A stretch of 64,000 nt of DNA, taken from Agromyces sp. NDB4Y10. Lineage in GTDB: Bacteria > Actinomycetota > Actinomycetes > Actinomycetales > Microbacteriaceae. The first letter of the stretch is position 1. The number at the start of each line of letters is the position of its first letter. Positions 43,226 to 52,118 of the stretch are shown here, piece by piece. Below the pieces are notes generated by a model. It saw nothing but the letters and a program-made list of their open reading frames with translations. It had not been told where the DNA came from and ran no database searches. The stretch covers positions 1-64,000 of the forward strand of contig NZ_LQGY01000022.1 in NCBI RefSeq assembly GCF_001620055.1, given 5' to 3'. The position numbers and the translations under genes were made by a program.

Positions 43226-44781
43226 CAGTCGTACCTCGCCTCGGCCCACCAGCCCTCGGCGTCGCGGACGAGCAGCCACGCGCAGCCGTCGTGGTCGACG
43301 ACCTGGAAGCGGTGGACGCGCCGCGCGCGCTCCGCATCCCACCAGCGCTCGACGACCGGCCACGGCCCCGCCCACGCCCGGACCGGCGCGGGCCGTGCGG
43401 CGCCCGCCGCGAACGACACGGGTGCCGCCGAGATCGCCCCGCGGGCGTCGACGGCGACGGGCGAGCCGCCGTCGTCGACGAGCGTCACCGGCATCCGTTC
43501 GCGGAACACGCTCGCGGGGGCGAGCGCCGGGAGGCTGCCGGGCCACGGCGCCGCGGCCGTCGCGCGCTCCGGTGCGCGGTCGCCCCACGGTACGAGCACC
43601 TGCCGGTCGGCGAGCATGCGGCCGCCGCCGACCGCCGCCGTCACGACGCCCTCGTGCCCGAGCATGCTCTGCACGCGGGTGAGCCCGTGGTGCACGCGCT
43701 CGTCGGGCCCGCCGCCCCACAGGCCGGCCTCGTGGTTGCCCGTCGAGTCGACGCGCTCGGGTACGACGCGCAGCCGCACGATCGGGGAATCGAGCCCGGC
43801 GTCGGCGGTGCCCGCGCCCTGCAACTGCCACCGCACCCGGTCGACCACGTCGGCGGGCGTGAACCAGTGCGGATGCAGCCAGCTTCGGCTCGAGTGCCCG
43901 CCGCGCTCGTCGTCGAGCTCGACGCGGATGCCCGTGCACACGAGCCGGACCGCCCGCATGCGCTCGATGAACTCGTCGGCCCGCACGCGGAACGCGAACG
44001 CGAGCTGGTCGATGCGGTCGAGCGGCGGCTCGAAGTGCTGCTCGATCTCGAAGTCGGGCGGGGGAGTGCGGGGAGCCACCCGCGACTGCTCACGGCCTGC
44101 GGCGCGGTCGTGGGCGAACGCACCGGCCGCGCCGAAGCGCCGTCGCACGTCGTCGTCGGGCAGCGCGGCGAACTCGCCGAGCGTGCGCACGCCGAGCCGG
44201 TGCAGCAGCGTCGCCGTGCGCGCGTCGACGACGAGCGACACGGACAACGGGGCGAGGAAGGCGGCCGCCCCGCCCGTCGCCACCAGGTGCACGGGCGACC
44301 GCGAACCGGCACGGGAGGCCGCACGCGCCGCCTGCTCGGCCGCGAACGGTCCGTCGGCGACCCCGACCCGGGCGCCGACCACGCCGAGCCCGGCGGCCGC
44401 GTCGAGCAGCGCCCGAGCCGCCGCCTCCTCGCCGCCGTAGTACCGTGCCGGGCCGCGGGCGCGCATCGCGAGCGTGCCCGGTCGCAGCACCTGCACGCCC
44501 GGCACGATGGCCTCGATGCCGCGCACCACCGGCTCGAACGCGCGATGGTCGAGCGCGGCGTCGTACTCGAGCACCGTGAGGGCGGTCGAGCGGTACTGCG
44601 CCTCGCGGAGCTTCAGCCCGCGCGTCACGCCGTCGCGCCGGGCGGCCGCCGAGCACGAGTGCACGAGCCCCTTCTCGGTGAGCGCCACCGGGAGGGCGGG
44701 GTCGACGCCGTGCTCGCGGCACGCAGCGAGCACGGGCCAGTCGGGACACCACAGCACGATGGTGCGCACCGCCGCGCTCAT
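43225..44781 (-). CDS. imuB: ImuB, non-catalytic Y-family polymerase adaptor
   Basis: The 518-residue protein has a Y-family fold start (AVRTIVLWCPDWPVLAA) but not the two catalytic acidic motifs: the region where S-L-D-E is expected reads RPGTLAMRARGPARYYG. So it is the inactive adaptor that links DnaE2 to the sliding clamp. Palm and little-finger regions continue with PDFEIEQHFEPPLDRIDQL. The C-terminus includes a region like HRFQVVDHDGCAWLLVRD. ATG 44781 overlaps the imuA' stop by ATGA. Middle gene of the mutasome operon. Confidence 0.92.
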   Translation of the reverse strand: MSAAVRTIVLWCPDWPVLAACREHGVDPALPVALTEKGLVHSCSAAARRDGVTRGLKLREAQYRSTALTVLEYDAALDHRAFEPVVRGIEAIVPGVQVLRPGTLAMRARGPARYYGGEEAAARALLDAAAGLGVVGARVGVADGPFAAEQAARAASRAGSRSPVHLVATGGAAAFLAPLSVSLVVDARTATLLHRLGVRTLGEFAALPDDDVRRRFGAAGAFAHDRAAGREQSRVAPRTPPPDFEIEQHFEPPLDRIDQLAFAFRVRADEFIERMRAVRLVCTGIRVELDDERGGHSSRSWLHPHWFTPADVVDRVRWQLQGAGTADAGLDSPIVRLRVVPERVDSTGNHEAGLWGGGPDERVHHGLTRVQSMLGHEGVVTAAVGGGRMLADRQVLVPWGDRAPERATAAAPWPGSLPALAPASVFRERMPVTLVDDGGSPVAVDARGAISAAPVSFAAGAARPAPVRAWAGPWPVVERWWDAERARRVHRFQVVDHDGCAWLLVRDAEGWWAEARYD

Positions 44782-45536
44782 GACGCCCTCGCGCCGAAGT
44801 CGGGGCGATGCACGACGGATGCCGCACCCGGGCCGACCGCGTCGGGCGTCGCGTCGACCGCCGCGAATCCGAGGTCGCCCGCGGGCAACCGCAGGCGCCG
44901 TCGGCTGCCCCGGCCGACCTCGCCGCGACCCGTCACCCGGACCACGACCTCGCGCTCGGCGAGGTGCCCGTGACCGCGGTCGAGCCCGGTCCAGTCGCTC
45001 TGCTCGAGCTCGAGGCGCGCATCGCTGCCGGGCCAGTCGCCGTCGACCAGCAGCAGGGCGCCGCGCTGGCGGAGCCGCGCCGCGAACCGCGACGCCTCGG
45101 CGGGCGCCAGGCGCCCCGCCGGGCGCACGGCCACCACGGGGATGACGTCGGCGAGCGCCGCCGCGACCGTGAGCCACTGCCGGCCGGGATCGGGCACGAG
45201 CACGAGCCGCTCGAGATCGATGCCGAACCGCGAGGCCGCCTCGACGCCGAACTCGGGAATGCCCGAGACCGCGACCCAGCGACCGCTCCGCGACGGACCA
45301 GCGAGCGCCGCCATGAGCAGCGTGATCGACCCCTCGACCTGCACCACCGCGCCCTCGCGCAGGGCGCCGCCGGGCAGCACCGCGGCGAGCGCCGGATGCG
45401 TCGGCACCGCCCGCGAGTCGAGCCGCGTGGCCTGCATGCCCCGGATGCGCGCCTGGAGCTCCTCCACCCGCTCGACCCGGCCCGCGGCCGCGACGGAGGC
45501 GGTCGGCACGGATCGGGGAGCGGTCATCGTCACCAC
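44778..45536 (-). CDS. imuA: ImuA' mutasome protein (RecA/SulA-like)
   Basis: The 252-residue protein resembles the RecA core but its Walker A is degenerate (QVEGSITLLMAALAGP; no Gly-Lys-Thr). It is the third part of the mutasome with ImuB and DnaE2. The start is GTG 45536 or ATG 45527; the LexA box ends 8 bp before the GTG, so the transcript is probably leaderless or nearly so. It is first in the operon imuA'-imuB-dnaE2. Confidence 0.88.
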   Translation of the reverse strand: MVTMTAPRSVPTASVAAAGRVERVEELQARIRGMQATRLDSRAVPTHPALAAVLPGGALREGAVVQVEGSITLLMAALAGPSRSGRWVAVSGIPEFGVEAASRFGIDLERLVLVPDPGRQWLTVAAALADVIPVVAVRPAGRLAPAEASRFAARLRQRGALLLVDGDWPGSDARLELEQSDWTGLDRGHGHLAEREVVVRVTGRGEVGRGSRRRLRLPAGDLGFAAVDATPDAVGPGAASVVHRPDFGARAS

Positions 45537-45543
45537 TCAATGT

Positions 45544-45559
45544 TCGAACACATGTTCGA
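45544..45559. promoter_or_regulatory. LexA (SOS) box of the imuA'-imuB-dnaE2 operon
   Basis: TCGAAC-ACAT-GTTCGA is a perfect match to the actinobacterial LexA operator TCGAAC-N4-GTTCGA. It lies 8 nt upstream of the imuA' GTG. On the minus strand it falls between a TTGCCG-like -35 and an AACATT -10 with 18-bp spacing, so LexA would block the promoter core. Confidence 0.93.
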
Positions 45560-45855
45560 ATACGGCAAGTCCCGGATGCCACGCGTCCGCGCCCCCGGGC
45601 AGGGGTCGCCGACCGCGGCGGCACCCCGCGGCATCCGCTCGCACCCGCCGACCGCGGCGCGCGACGCGCGACACCGGGGTGCCTCGATGCCGGGATGTCT
45701 CGACGCCTGGATGCCGCGACACCGTGCTGCCTCGACGTGGGGATGCCGTTCTCAGGAGATCTCGGCCGGATCGCACGTTCCTCAGGACGACACGCCGTGC
45801 CGGACGGCGACCCGCCGGGGGGACTCCTGAAAACGGGTTCGAAACCCCGGAAACG
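45560..45855. other. Gene-free stretch with degenerate repeats
   Basis: The 296 bp between the SOS promoter and the tRNA-Leu terminator has no supported gene. It contains an imperfect 31-bp repeat (45667-45697 and 45715-45745, 5 mismatches, about 48 bp apart), three related 16-mers of form CTCGAYGNNNGGATGY (45683, 45699, 45731), and four copies of the GGATGCC/GGCATCC word. It may be a promoter spacer or old repeat; I see no RNA gene. Confidence 0.5.
45667..45745. repeat. Imperfect 31-bp repeat pair
   Basis: Copies at 45667-45697 and 45715-45745 start CGCGACACCG and end GGGATG; they differ at five positions. Each contains TGCCTCGAYG. The unit is too diverged and too few for a CRISPR array. 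Meaning unknown. Confidence 0.5.
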
Positions 45856-45889
45856 CGAGAAGGCCGGATCCGAAGATCCGGCCTTCTCG
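45856..45889 (-). terminator. Terminator after tRNA-Leu
   Basis: CGAGAAGGCCGGATC (45856-45870) and its complement (45875-45889) form a perfect 15-bp stem with loop CGAA, 8 bp beyond the tRNA-Leu 3' end on the minus strand. Confidence 0.88.
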
Positions 45890-45897
45890 ACAACGCG

Positions 45898-45982
45898 TGC
45901 GCGAGGGGGGACTTGAACCCCCACGCCCTATACGGGCACTAGCACCTCAAGCTAGCGCGTCTGCCAATTCCGCCACCCGCGC
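45898..45982 (-). tRNA. tRNA-Leu (GAG anticodon)
   Basis: On the minus strand an 85-nt tRNA with a long variable arm, class II. Acceptor GCGCGGG pairs with CTCGCGC (one G-U), the anticodon stem CTAGC/GCTAG encloses TTGAGGT (anticodon GAG, plus-strand 45946-45948), a variable arm TGCCCGTATAGGGCGT, and a T arm GGGGGTTCAAGTCCCCC. Discriminator A at 45898; CCA is not encoded, unlike tRNA-Ala. Reads CTC/CTT. Confidence 0.97.
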
Positions 45983-46074
45983 GTTGTCTCGGCCCTGATC
46001 GCTCAGCGGCCGTAGAAGACATTAGCACGGTTTTCGAGGCCCACTGAACACGGCCCGGCGCTAGCGTGGACCGC

Positions 46075-47430
46075 ATGGCCGAGACCACCCCGACCGACGC
46101 CCGCCCGACCACCGGAGGCGCCGCAGCTGGCCTTCCGGACGGACTCGACGAGACCGCGCTGATCGCCCGCGACCTCATCCGGTTCGACACGACCAACCAC
46201 GGCGAGGGCCGGTCGAACGGCGAGCGCGAGGCCGCCGAGTACGTCGAGGCGCGGTTGCGGGCCATGGGCCTCGAGCCGGCCGTGTACGAGTCCGCGCCCG
46301 GCCGCGCGAGCGTCGTGGCGCGGGTTCCGGGCGCGAACCCGGACAAGCCCGCCCTGGTGCTCCACGGCCACCTCGACGTGGTGCCGGCCGACCCGCGGAA
46401 CTGGAGCGTGGACCCGTTCGCGGGCGAGATCCGCGACGGCATGCTCTGGGGCCGCGGCGCGGTCGACATGAAGGACATGGACGCGATGATCCTCACGGCG
46501 GTCGGCGACATCCTCGCCGAGGGCCGACTGCCCGAGCGCGAGCTCGTGCTCGGGTTCTTCGCCGACGAGGAGGCCGGCGGCCTCTACGGCGCGAGCTGGC
46601 TCGTCGACGAGCACCCCGAGCTGTTCGCCGGCGCCACCGAGGCCATCAGCGAGGTCGGCGGCTACTCGATCACGGTCGGCGGGCAGCGCGCCTACCTGCT
46701 CCAGACGGGGGAGAAGTCGCTCGTCTGGGTGCGCCTCGTCGCGCACGGCACGGCCGCGCACGGCTCGCGCCTGGTGGGCGACAACGCCGTCACGAAGCTC
46801 GCCGAGGCGATCGCCCGCATCGGCCGCCGCGAATGGCCCCTGCGACTCACCGACACGACGCGCGAACTGCTCGCGGCGATCGCGGCGGCCATCGGCGCCG
46901 ACCCCGAGCAGGTCTCGCCCGACGAGCTGGCGCTCGCCACCGGATCCGCCTCCGGCTTCATCACCGCGACGCTCCGCACGACGTCGAACCCGACGCTGCT
47001 CGACGCCGGGTACAAGCACAACGTCATCCCCGACCGCGCCGAGGCCCTCGTCGACATCCGGACGCTGCCGGGCGAGGAGGAGGCGGTCCTCGCGGAGATC
47101 CGCGAGCTCATCGGCCCCGACATCGAGATCCAGACCGTGCACCGCGACGTCGGACTCGAGGCGCCCACGCACGGACCGCTCGTCGATGCGGTCACCAGCG
47201 CCCTGCACGCGCACGATCCGGAGGCGACCGTGTTCCCGTACCTGCTGAGCGGCGGCACCGACAACAAGTCGCTGTCGCGACTCGGCATCGCCGGCTACGG
47301 GTTCGCGCCGCTCCGCCTGCCCGACGGACTCGACTTCCCGGCGATGTTCCACGGCGTCGACGAGCGCGTGCCGCTCGACGCACTAGTCTTCGGTAGGCGG
47401 GTCCTGCGCGACCTGCTCCTCGCGTACTGA
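46075..47430 (+). CDS. M20 family metallopeptidase
   Basis: The 451-residue protein has the M20 metal ligands and catalytic acids: [38 protein letters not shown], and a dimerisation lid region. It resembles dipeptidase/succinyl-diaminopimelate desuccinylase-like enzymes with unknown specificity. ATG 46075 lies 7 nt after TAGCGT (46062-46067); GTG 46066 is too close to that hexamer. Divergent from tRNA-Leu by 93 bp. Confidence 0.9.
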   Translation: MAETTPTDARPTTGGAAAGLPDGLDETALIARDLIRFDTTNHGEGRSNGEREAAEYVEARLRAMGLEPAVYESAPGRASVVARVPGANPDKPALVLHGHLDVVPADPRNWSVDPFAGEIRDGMLWGRGAVDMKDMDAMILTAVGDILAEGRLPERELVLGFFADEEAGGLYGASWLVDEHPELFAGATEAISEVGGYSITVGGQRAYLLQTGEKSLVWVRLVAHGTAAHGSRLVGDNAVTKLAEAIARIGRREWPLRLTDTTRELLAAIAAAIGADPEQVSPDELALATGSASGFITATLRTTSNPTLLDAGYKHNVIPDRAEALVDIRTLPGEEEAVLAEIRELIGPDIEIQTVHRDVGLEAPTHGPLVDAVTSALHAHDPEATVFPYLLSGGTDNKSLSRLGIAGYGFAPLRLPDGLDFPAMFHGVDERVPLDALVFGRRVLRDLLLAY

Positions 47431-47481
47431 CGTCCTCGTACCGAAGCGCGCTCCGACACACTCCGACCACGACGGTCCCGT

Positions 47482-47502
47482 GCCCTCCGCCGTCCGGAGG
47501 GC
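47482..47502 (+). other. Hairpin before uppP
   Basis: GCCCTCCG (47482-47489) and CGGAGGGC (47495-47502) form an 8-bp stem with a 5-nt loop, 17 nt before the uppP TTG. It holds a GGAGGG in its 3' arm. It could end the M20 transcript or control uppP; position fits either. Confidence 0.4.
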
Positions 47503-47519
47503 GGAAGGGCGATATCCAG

Positions 47520-48338
47520 TTGATCGAAGCGATCATCCTCGGCCTCGTGCAGGGCCTGACCGAGTTCCTGCCGATCTCCTCGAGCGCGCACCTGCGGATC
47601 CTCGGCGAGTTCCTGCCGAACGCGGCCGACCCCGGCGCGGCCTTCACCGCGATCACGCAGCTCGGCACCGAGGCCGCGGTCGTCGTCTTCTTCTGGCGCG
47701 ACATCGTCCGCATCGTGCGCAACTGGTTCGCCTCGCTCGCCGGCCGCGTGCCGCGGAACGACCCGGACGCGCGCATGGGCTGGCTGATCATCGTCGGCTC
47801 GATCCCGATCGTGGTGCTCGGCCTGCTGTTCCAGGACCAGATCGAGACGGTGTTCCGCTCGCTCTACGTGGTGGCGACGATGCTCATCGTGTTCGGCATC
47901 GTGCTCGGCCTCGCCGACTGGGCGGGCGCCAAGCGCCGCAAGCTCGACGACCTCACCGTGCCGCACGGCCTCTACTTCGGGCTGGCGCAGTCGCTGGCGC
48001 TGATCCCCGGCGTCTCGCGCTCGGGCGGCACGATCACGATGGGACTTCTGCTCGGCTACGAGCGGGCCGCGGCGGCGCGGTACGCGTTCCTGCTGGCGAT
48101 CCCCGCGGTGTTCGGCTCGGGCTTCTACCAGCTGTTCAAGAGCTGGGGCGAACCGGCCGTCTACGGGCCGCTCGAGACAGCCGTGGCGACCGCGGTCGCG
48201 TTCGTCGTCGCCATCCTCGTGATCGCGTTCTTCATGAGCTACATCTCGAAGCGCAGCTTCCTGCCGTTCGTGATCTACCGCATCGCGCTCGGGCTCACGA
48301 TCTTCGTCCTGCTCGGCACGGGGGTGCTGCAGCCCTAG
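47520..48338 (+). CDS. uppP: Undecaprenyl-diphosphatase UppP (BacA)
   Basis: The 272-residue membrane protein begins [20 protein letters not shown], with SSSAHLRI (active-site Ser/His region) and [16 protein letters not shown], the UppP signatures, and about eight hydrophobic helices. It recycles the wall lipid carrier by removing a phosphate from undecaprenyl diphosphate. The start is a TTG at 47520 with GGAAGGG 10 nt upstream; the family start aligns there. Position follows the M20 peptidase with an 89-bp gap. Confidence 0.95.
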   Translation: MIEAIILGLVQGLTEFLPISSSAHLRILGEFLPNAADPGAAFTAITQLGTEAAVVVFFWRDIVRIVRNWFASLAGRVPRNDPDARMGWLIIVGSIPIVVLGLLFQDQIETVFRSLYVVATMLIVFGIVLGLADWAGAKRRKLDDLTVPHGLYFGLAQSLALIPGVSRSGGTITMGLLLGYERAAAARYAFLLAIPAVFGSGFYQLFKSWGEPAVYGPLETAVATAVAFVVAILVIAFFMSYISKRSFLPFVIYRIALGLTIFVLLGTGVLQP

Positions 48339-48409
48339 GCGAGCGGATGCCGCGCCGCGGGCGTGCGCGCGGCATAACGGCTTCCGCCCCGGCCGGTCGG
48401 GTCCGCGGC

Positions 48410-49369
48410 TCAGGCCCCGTCGCGAGGGCGCCAGGGGCCGCTCCCGCCGGGCTGGTCGCCGCGGCGGCGCAGGTACCGCTCGAACTCCTGCGCGATCGCC
48501 TCGCCGGAGGCCTCGGGGGCGTCGGCGGCGTCGCGGGCCTGCTCGAGCTGCTGGATGTAGCCGGCCATCTCGTCGTCGTCGGAGGCGAGGGCGTCCACGC
48601 TCGCCTCCCAGGCCTGCGCCTCGTCCTCGAGGGAGCCGCGCGGGATGCTGAGGCCGGTGAGCTCCTCGACCTTGCCGAGCAGCGCGAGCACGGCCTTGGG
48701 GGACGGCGCGTTGTGCACGTAGTGGGGCACGGACGCCCAGAGCGAGACGGTCGGGATCCCGACCCGCTCGGCCTGGTCGGCGATCACGCTGAGGATCCCG
48801 ACGGGACCCTCGTAGGTCGATCGCTCGACGCCGAGCGCGGCGCGCACCTCGGGGTTCTCGCTCGAGGCGAAGACGGCGAGCGGGCGCGTGTGGGGCGCGT
48901 CGGCGAGCATCGCGCCGAGCAGCACGATGCCCTCGATGTCGGCCGACAGCGCGGCGTCGACGAGCTCGGCGGCGAAGCCCTTCCACGTGCGCGCGGGCTC
49001 GGCGCCGAGGAGCACGTGGAGCGCGTCGGCACCGGGTCCGGTGACGCCCTCCTCGTCGGGCTCGGCGGGGATGCCGCTCGGGCCGAGGATCGCCGCGCCG
49101 GGCCAGGAGAGCCGCCGCGAGCCGTCCGGCTCGGACTGGATCGTCGGGCGCGTGAACTGGTAGTCGAAGTAGAGCTCGGGATCGACGGCCGCGACCTCGA
49201 CGAGGCGGAGTCGCTCGGCGAGGAGCCGGGCGGCGCCGGTGGCCGCCTCGCCCGCGTCGTTCCACCCCTCGAATGCGACGATGAGGAGTCGTCCGCCCTG
49301 GAACCCGGTCGGCTGCTGCACTCGGTTCGCCCCGCTTCCCGAACCCGGGACCTCCGGGCTCACCTCCAC
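48410..49369 (-). CDS. PAC2 family protein
   Basis: The 319-residue protein has the PAC2 start LLIVAFEGWNDAGEAATGAA, TWKGFAAELVDAA, IEGIVLLGAMLADAPHTRPL and TVSLWASVPHYVHNAPSPKA. PAC2 proteins are named after a proteasome assembly chaperone, and actinobacterial members sit beside the trmI-pup-proteasome locus. Starts are uncertain: GTG 49369, 49363 and 49321 are in frame. A TATTGT (49373-49368) lies 4 nt before the 49363 GTG. It is divergent from the HAD gene. Confidence 0.9.
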   Translation of the reverse strand: MEVSPEVPGSGSGANRVQQPTGFQGGRLLIVAFEGWNDAGEAATGAARLLAERLRLVEVAAVDPELYFDYQFTRPTIQSEPDGSRRLSWPGAAILGPSGIPAEPDEEGVTGPGADALHVLLGAEPARTWKGFAAELVDAALSADIEGIVLLGAMLADAPHTRPLAVFASSENPEVRAALGVERSTYEGPVGILSVIADQAERVGIPTVSLWASVPHYVHNAPSPKAVLALLGKVEELTGLSIPRGSLEDEAQAWEASVDALASDDDEMAGYIQQLEQARDAADAPEASGEAIAQEFERYLRRRGDQPGGSGPWRPRDGA

Positions 49370-49390
49370 AATAGGCCGTGCGGATAGAAT
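49368..49390. promoter_or_regulatory. Overlapping divergent -10 elements
   Basis: TATTGT on the minus strand (49373-49368) and TAGAAT on the plus strand (49385-49390) lie 11 bp apart and would drive the PAC2 and HAD genes in opposite directions. The expected -35 region of each falls over the other's -10, so both polymerases could not bind at once. Confidence 0.5.
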
Positions 49391-49398
49391 CGCCGGTT

Positions 49399-50073
49399 GT
49401 GACCCCAGCCCTCCCCGCCGCCGTCCTGTGGGACATGGACGGCACCCTCGTCGACACCGAGCCCTACTGGATGCGAGCCGAAGGCGAGCTCGTCCGCGAG
49501 TTCGGCGGCAGCTGGACCGACGAGGACGCCCTGCAGGTCGTCGGCGCCGGCCTCTGGGAGGCCGCCGCCGTGTTCCAGCGCGCGGGGGTCGACCTCGACG
49601 CCGACACGATCGTCGCGCGCCTGACCGCGCGCGTCCGCGAGCAGCTCGCCGAGCACGGCGTGCCGTGGCAGCCGGGCGCGCAGGCGCTGCTGAAGTCCGT
49701 TCGCGACGCGGGCATCCCGACGGCGCTCGTCACCATGTCGGTGCGCTCGATGGCCGAGGACATCGTCGCGGCGATCCCGTTCGAGGCGTTCGACCTGCTC
49801 GTCACGGGTGACGAGGTCGCCGAGCCGAAGCCCCACCCCGAGCCGTACCTGACGGCCGCCGAGCGGCTCGGCGTGGCCATCGGCGACTGCGTCGCGATCG
49901 AGGACTCGGTGCCCGGGCTCCGTTCCGCGGCATCCGCCGGCACCGTCGCGATCGGCGTGCCGCACATGGTGCCCCTCGACCCGGCCGCCGCGCAGGTCAT
50001 CTGGGACTCGCTCGACGGGCGGACCGTCGACGACATCGCCCGCGTCGTGGCATCCGCGAGGGAGACCGCATGA
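49399..50073 (+). CDS. HAD-family hydrolase (beta-phosphoglucomutase-like)
   Basis: The 224-residue protein has motif I VLWDMDGTLVDTEP (Asp12, Asp14), a helical cap, motif II VTMS, and motif III VAIEDSVPGLRSAASAG. It is a HAD sugar-phosphatase or mutase. GTG 49399 lies 8 nt after TAGAAT. Its stop overlaps the trmI ATG by ATGA, so translation is coupled, as in other actinobacterial trmI loci. Confidence 0.9.
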   Translation: MTPALPAAVLWDMDGTLVDTEPYWMRAEGELVREFGGSWTDEDALQVVGAGLWEAAAVFQRAGVDLDADTIVARLTARVREQLAEHGVPWQPGAQALLKSVRDAGIPTALVTMSVRSMAEDIVAAIPFEAFDLLVTGDEVAEPKPHPEPYLTAAERLGVAIGDCVAIEDSVPGLRSAASAGTVAIGVPHMVPLDPAAAQVIWDSLDGRTVDDIARVVASARETA

Positions 50074-51086
50074 GCCGCGGGGAGGCGAGCGGACCCTTCC
50101 GCGCCGGCGACCGCGTGCAGCTGACCGGCCCCAAGGGACGCCTGCACACGATCACCCTCGAGCCGGGCAAGCTGTTCCACTCGCACAAGGGCGCGATCGC
50201 GCACGACGACCTCATCGGCCTGCCCGACGGCTCGGTCGTGGCCAACCAGGTCGGTGTCGAGTACCTGGCCCTCCGGCCGCTGCTCAGCGACTTCGTGATG
50301 TCGATGCCGCGCGGCGCAGCGATCGTGTACCCGAAGGACGCGGCGCAGATCCTCGCGCAGGCCGACGTCTTCCCGGGCGCGACCGTCGTCGAGGCCGGCG
50401 TCGGCTCCGGCGCGCTGTCGCTGTGGCTCCTCCGCGCGATCGGCGCGCACGGCCGACTGATGTCGTTCGAGCGTCGCGAGGAGTTCGCCGACGTCGCCCG
50501 CGGCAACGTGGCCACCTTCCACGGCGAGGACCCCGAGAACTGGACCATCACCCTCGGCGATCTCGCCGAGGCCCTGCCGGAGCAGGCGCCCGAGGCATCC
50601 GTCGACCGCGTCGTGCTCGACATGCTCGCGCCGTGGGAGTGCATCGACGCCGTGTCGACCGCGCTCAAGCCCGGCGGCGTGCTGCTCTGCTACATCGCGA
50701 CGGTCACCCAGCTCTCGCGCGTCGCCGAGGCGATCCGTGCGACCGGCCGGTACACCGAGCCGCAGGCGAGCGAGACGATGGTCCGCGGATGGCACGTGCA
50801 GGGCCTCGCGGTCCGGCCCGACCACCGCATGATCGCGCACACCGGCTTCCTGCTCACCGCACGCCGGCTCGCCCCCGGCACCGTGCTGCCCGAGCTCAAG
50901 CGCCGCCCCTCGAAGACGGAGTTCAGCGACGAGGACGTCGAGGCGTGGACGCCCGGTGCGCTCGGCGAACGCAACGTCAGCGACAAGGTGCTGCGCAAGC
51001 GCGCACGCGCAGCGGATGCCGCGGCCCGCCGCTCGCGCGGCGACGACGACTCCCGACCCGACACCGAGGCGCCCGACGCCGACTAG
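50070..51086 (+). CDS. trmI: tRNA (adenine-N1)-methyltransferase TrmI (m1A58)
   Basis: The 338-residue protein matches TrmI: an N-terminal region (QLTGPKGRLHTITLEPGK), IVYPKDAAQILAQADVFPGA, SAM motif I VVEAGVGSGALSLWLL, VVLDMLAPWE, and RPDHRMIAHTGFL. A basic tail ends with SRGDDDSRPDTEAPDAD. It methylates A58 in the T loop. In Mycobacterium and Streptomyces the arc gene follows here, but here an FKBP gene follows after 39 bp. Confidence 0.93.
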   Translation: MSRGEASGPFRAGDRVQLTGPKGRLHTITLEPGKLFHSHKGAIAHDDLIGLPDGSVVANQVGVEYLALRPLLSDFVMSMPRGAAIVYPKDAAQILAQADVFPGATVVEAGVGSGALSLWLLRAIGAHGRLMSFERREEFADVARGNVATFHGEDPENWTITLGDLAEALPEQAPEASVDRVVLDMLAPWECIDAVSTALKPGGVLLCYIATVTQLSRVAEAIRATGRYTEPQASETMVRGWHVQGLAVRPDHRMIAHTGFLLTARRLAPGTVLPELKRRPSKTEFSDEDVEAWTPGALGERNVSDKVLRKRARAADAAARRSRGDDDSRPDTEAPDAD

Positions 51087-51125
51087 GCTGTCTGCGCCCG
51101 TTCCACCCAGACGAAACGAGGACCC

Positions 51126-52067
51126 GTGCGACTCCCGCTCGCGCTTCTGGCCACCGCGACCGCCGTCGCGGTCACGCTCACCGGCTGCACCGCGGCACCC
51201 GAACCCGAGGCGACCGCCGGCGCGTCGTCCGACCTCGTCGAGGTCGAGGGCGACTTCGGCCAGGAGCCCCGGGTCGACTTCCCGACGCCCGTCTCCCCGG
51301 CCGAGACGCAGTGCACCGAGATCATCGAGGGCGAAGGCGACCGGCTCGTGGCCGGCCAGCAGGCGCTCGTCGGCCTCGCGGTGTACAACGGGACGACCGG
51401 CGAGGAGATCGACGTCAACGGGTTCGGCGACCAGGAGCCCGTGCCGATCCTCCTCAGCGAGGGCGGGCTCCCCGGCATCCGGAAGGGCCTCTCGTGCGCC
51501 AGCGAGGGCTCGCGCGTCGTGATCGTCGCCCCGCCCGCCGACGCCTTCGGCGAGGAGGGCAACGCCCAGCTCGGCATCGAGCCGGACGACAGCCTCGTCA
51601 TGGTGTTCGACGTGCACCGCGCGTTCCTGCTCAAGGCGAACGGCGCGCCGCAGATCGCCCGCGACGGGTTCCCCGCCGTGGTGACGGCTCCCGACGGGCG
51701 TCCGGGCATCACCGTGCCCGACACCGAGCCCTTCGAGTCGACCGAGGTCGAGGTGCTGAAGGCCGGCTCCGGCGCGGTAGTCGAGGACGGCGACCAGGTC
51801 GTCGTGCACTACACGGGCGTGCTGTGGGACGACAACTCCGTCTTCGACTCCACTTGGGAGCGCAACGGCCCGACGGCGTTCGTCGTCGCCGAGGGCGAGG
51901 GCTCGCAGGTCGTGCCCGGGTTCGCCGAGGCGCTCATCGGCCAGAAGGTCGGCTCGCAGGTCGGAGTGGTCATCGCACCGGAGGACGGCTACGGCGACGC
52001 CGAGCAGGCGGGCATCCCGGCCGGCTCGACGCTGTTCTTCGTCATCGACATCCTCGGCGTGGTGTGA
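51126..52067 (+). CDS. FKBP-type peptidyl-prolyl isomerase lipoprotein
   Basis: The 313-residue protein has a lipoprotein signal (lipobox LTGC, Cys21) and two FKBP-like repeats: a degenerate one (about 55-170, VAGQQALVGLAVYNGTTGEE) and a C-terminal one (about 205-313) with VVVHYTGVLWDDNSVFDSTW, VVPGFAEALIGQKVGSQVG and PEDGYGD. Likely an exported folding helper. In other actinobacteria such genes lie between pafA and pafB. GTG 51126 with a GAGG upstream. Confidence 0.92.
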   Translation: MRLPLALLATATAVAVTLTGCTAAPEPEATAGASSDLVEVEGDFGQEPRVDFPTPVSPAETQCTEIIEGEGDRLVAGQQALVGLAVYNGTTGEEIDVNGFGDQEPVPILLSEGGLPGIRKGLSCASEGSRVVIVAPPADAFGEEGNAQLGIEPDDSLVMVFDVHRAFLLKANGAPQIARDGFPAVVTAPDGRPGITVPDTEPFESTEVEVLKAGSGAVVEDGDQVVVHYTGVLWDDNSVFDSTWERNGPTAFVVAEGEGSQVVPGFAEALIGQKVGSQVGVVIAPEDGYGDAEQAGIPAGSTLFFVIDILGVV

Positions 52068-52118
52068 CCGGCGGGCGCGTCGTCCGCCCGTCGCACGCCG
52101 GTCAGTATGATCGCTGAC

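Noticed and set aside
38450-44440. A plus-strand open frame of almost 2000 codons opposite dnaE2, imuB and the MFS gene
   Set aside because: It is the complement of three well-supported genes; its translation is Arg/His/Ala-rich low complexity with no domain. Long antisense frames are expected at this G+C content.
45667-45745. Spaced repeats considered as a CRISPR array
   Set aside because: Only two 31-bp copies with five mismatches, 17-bp separation, no cas genes.
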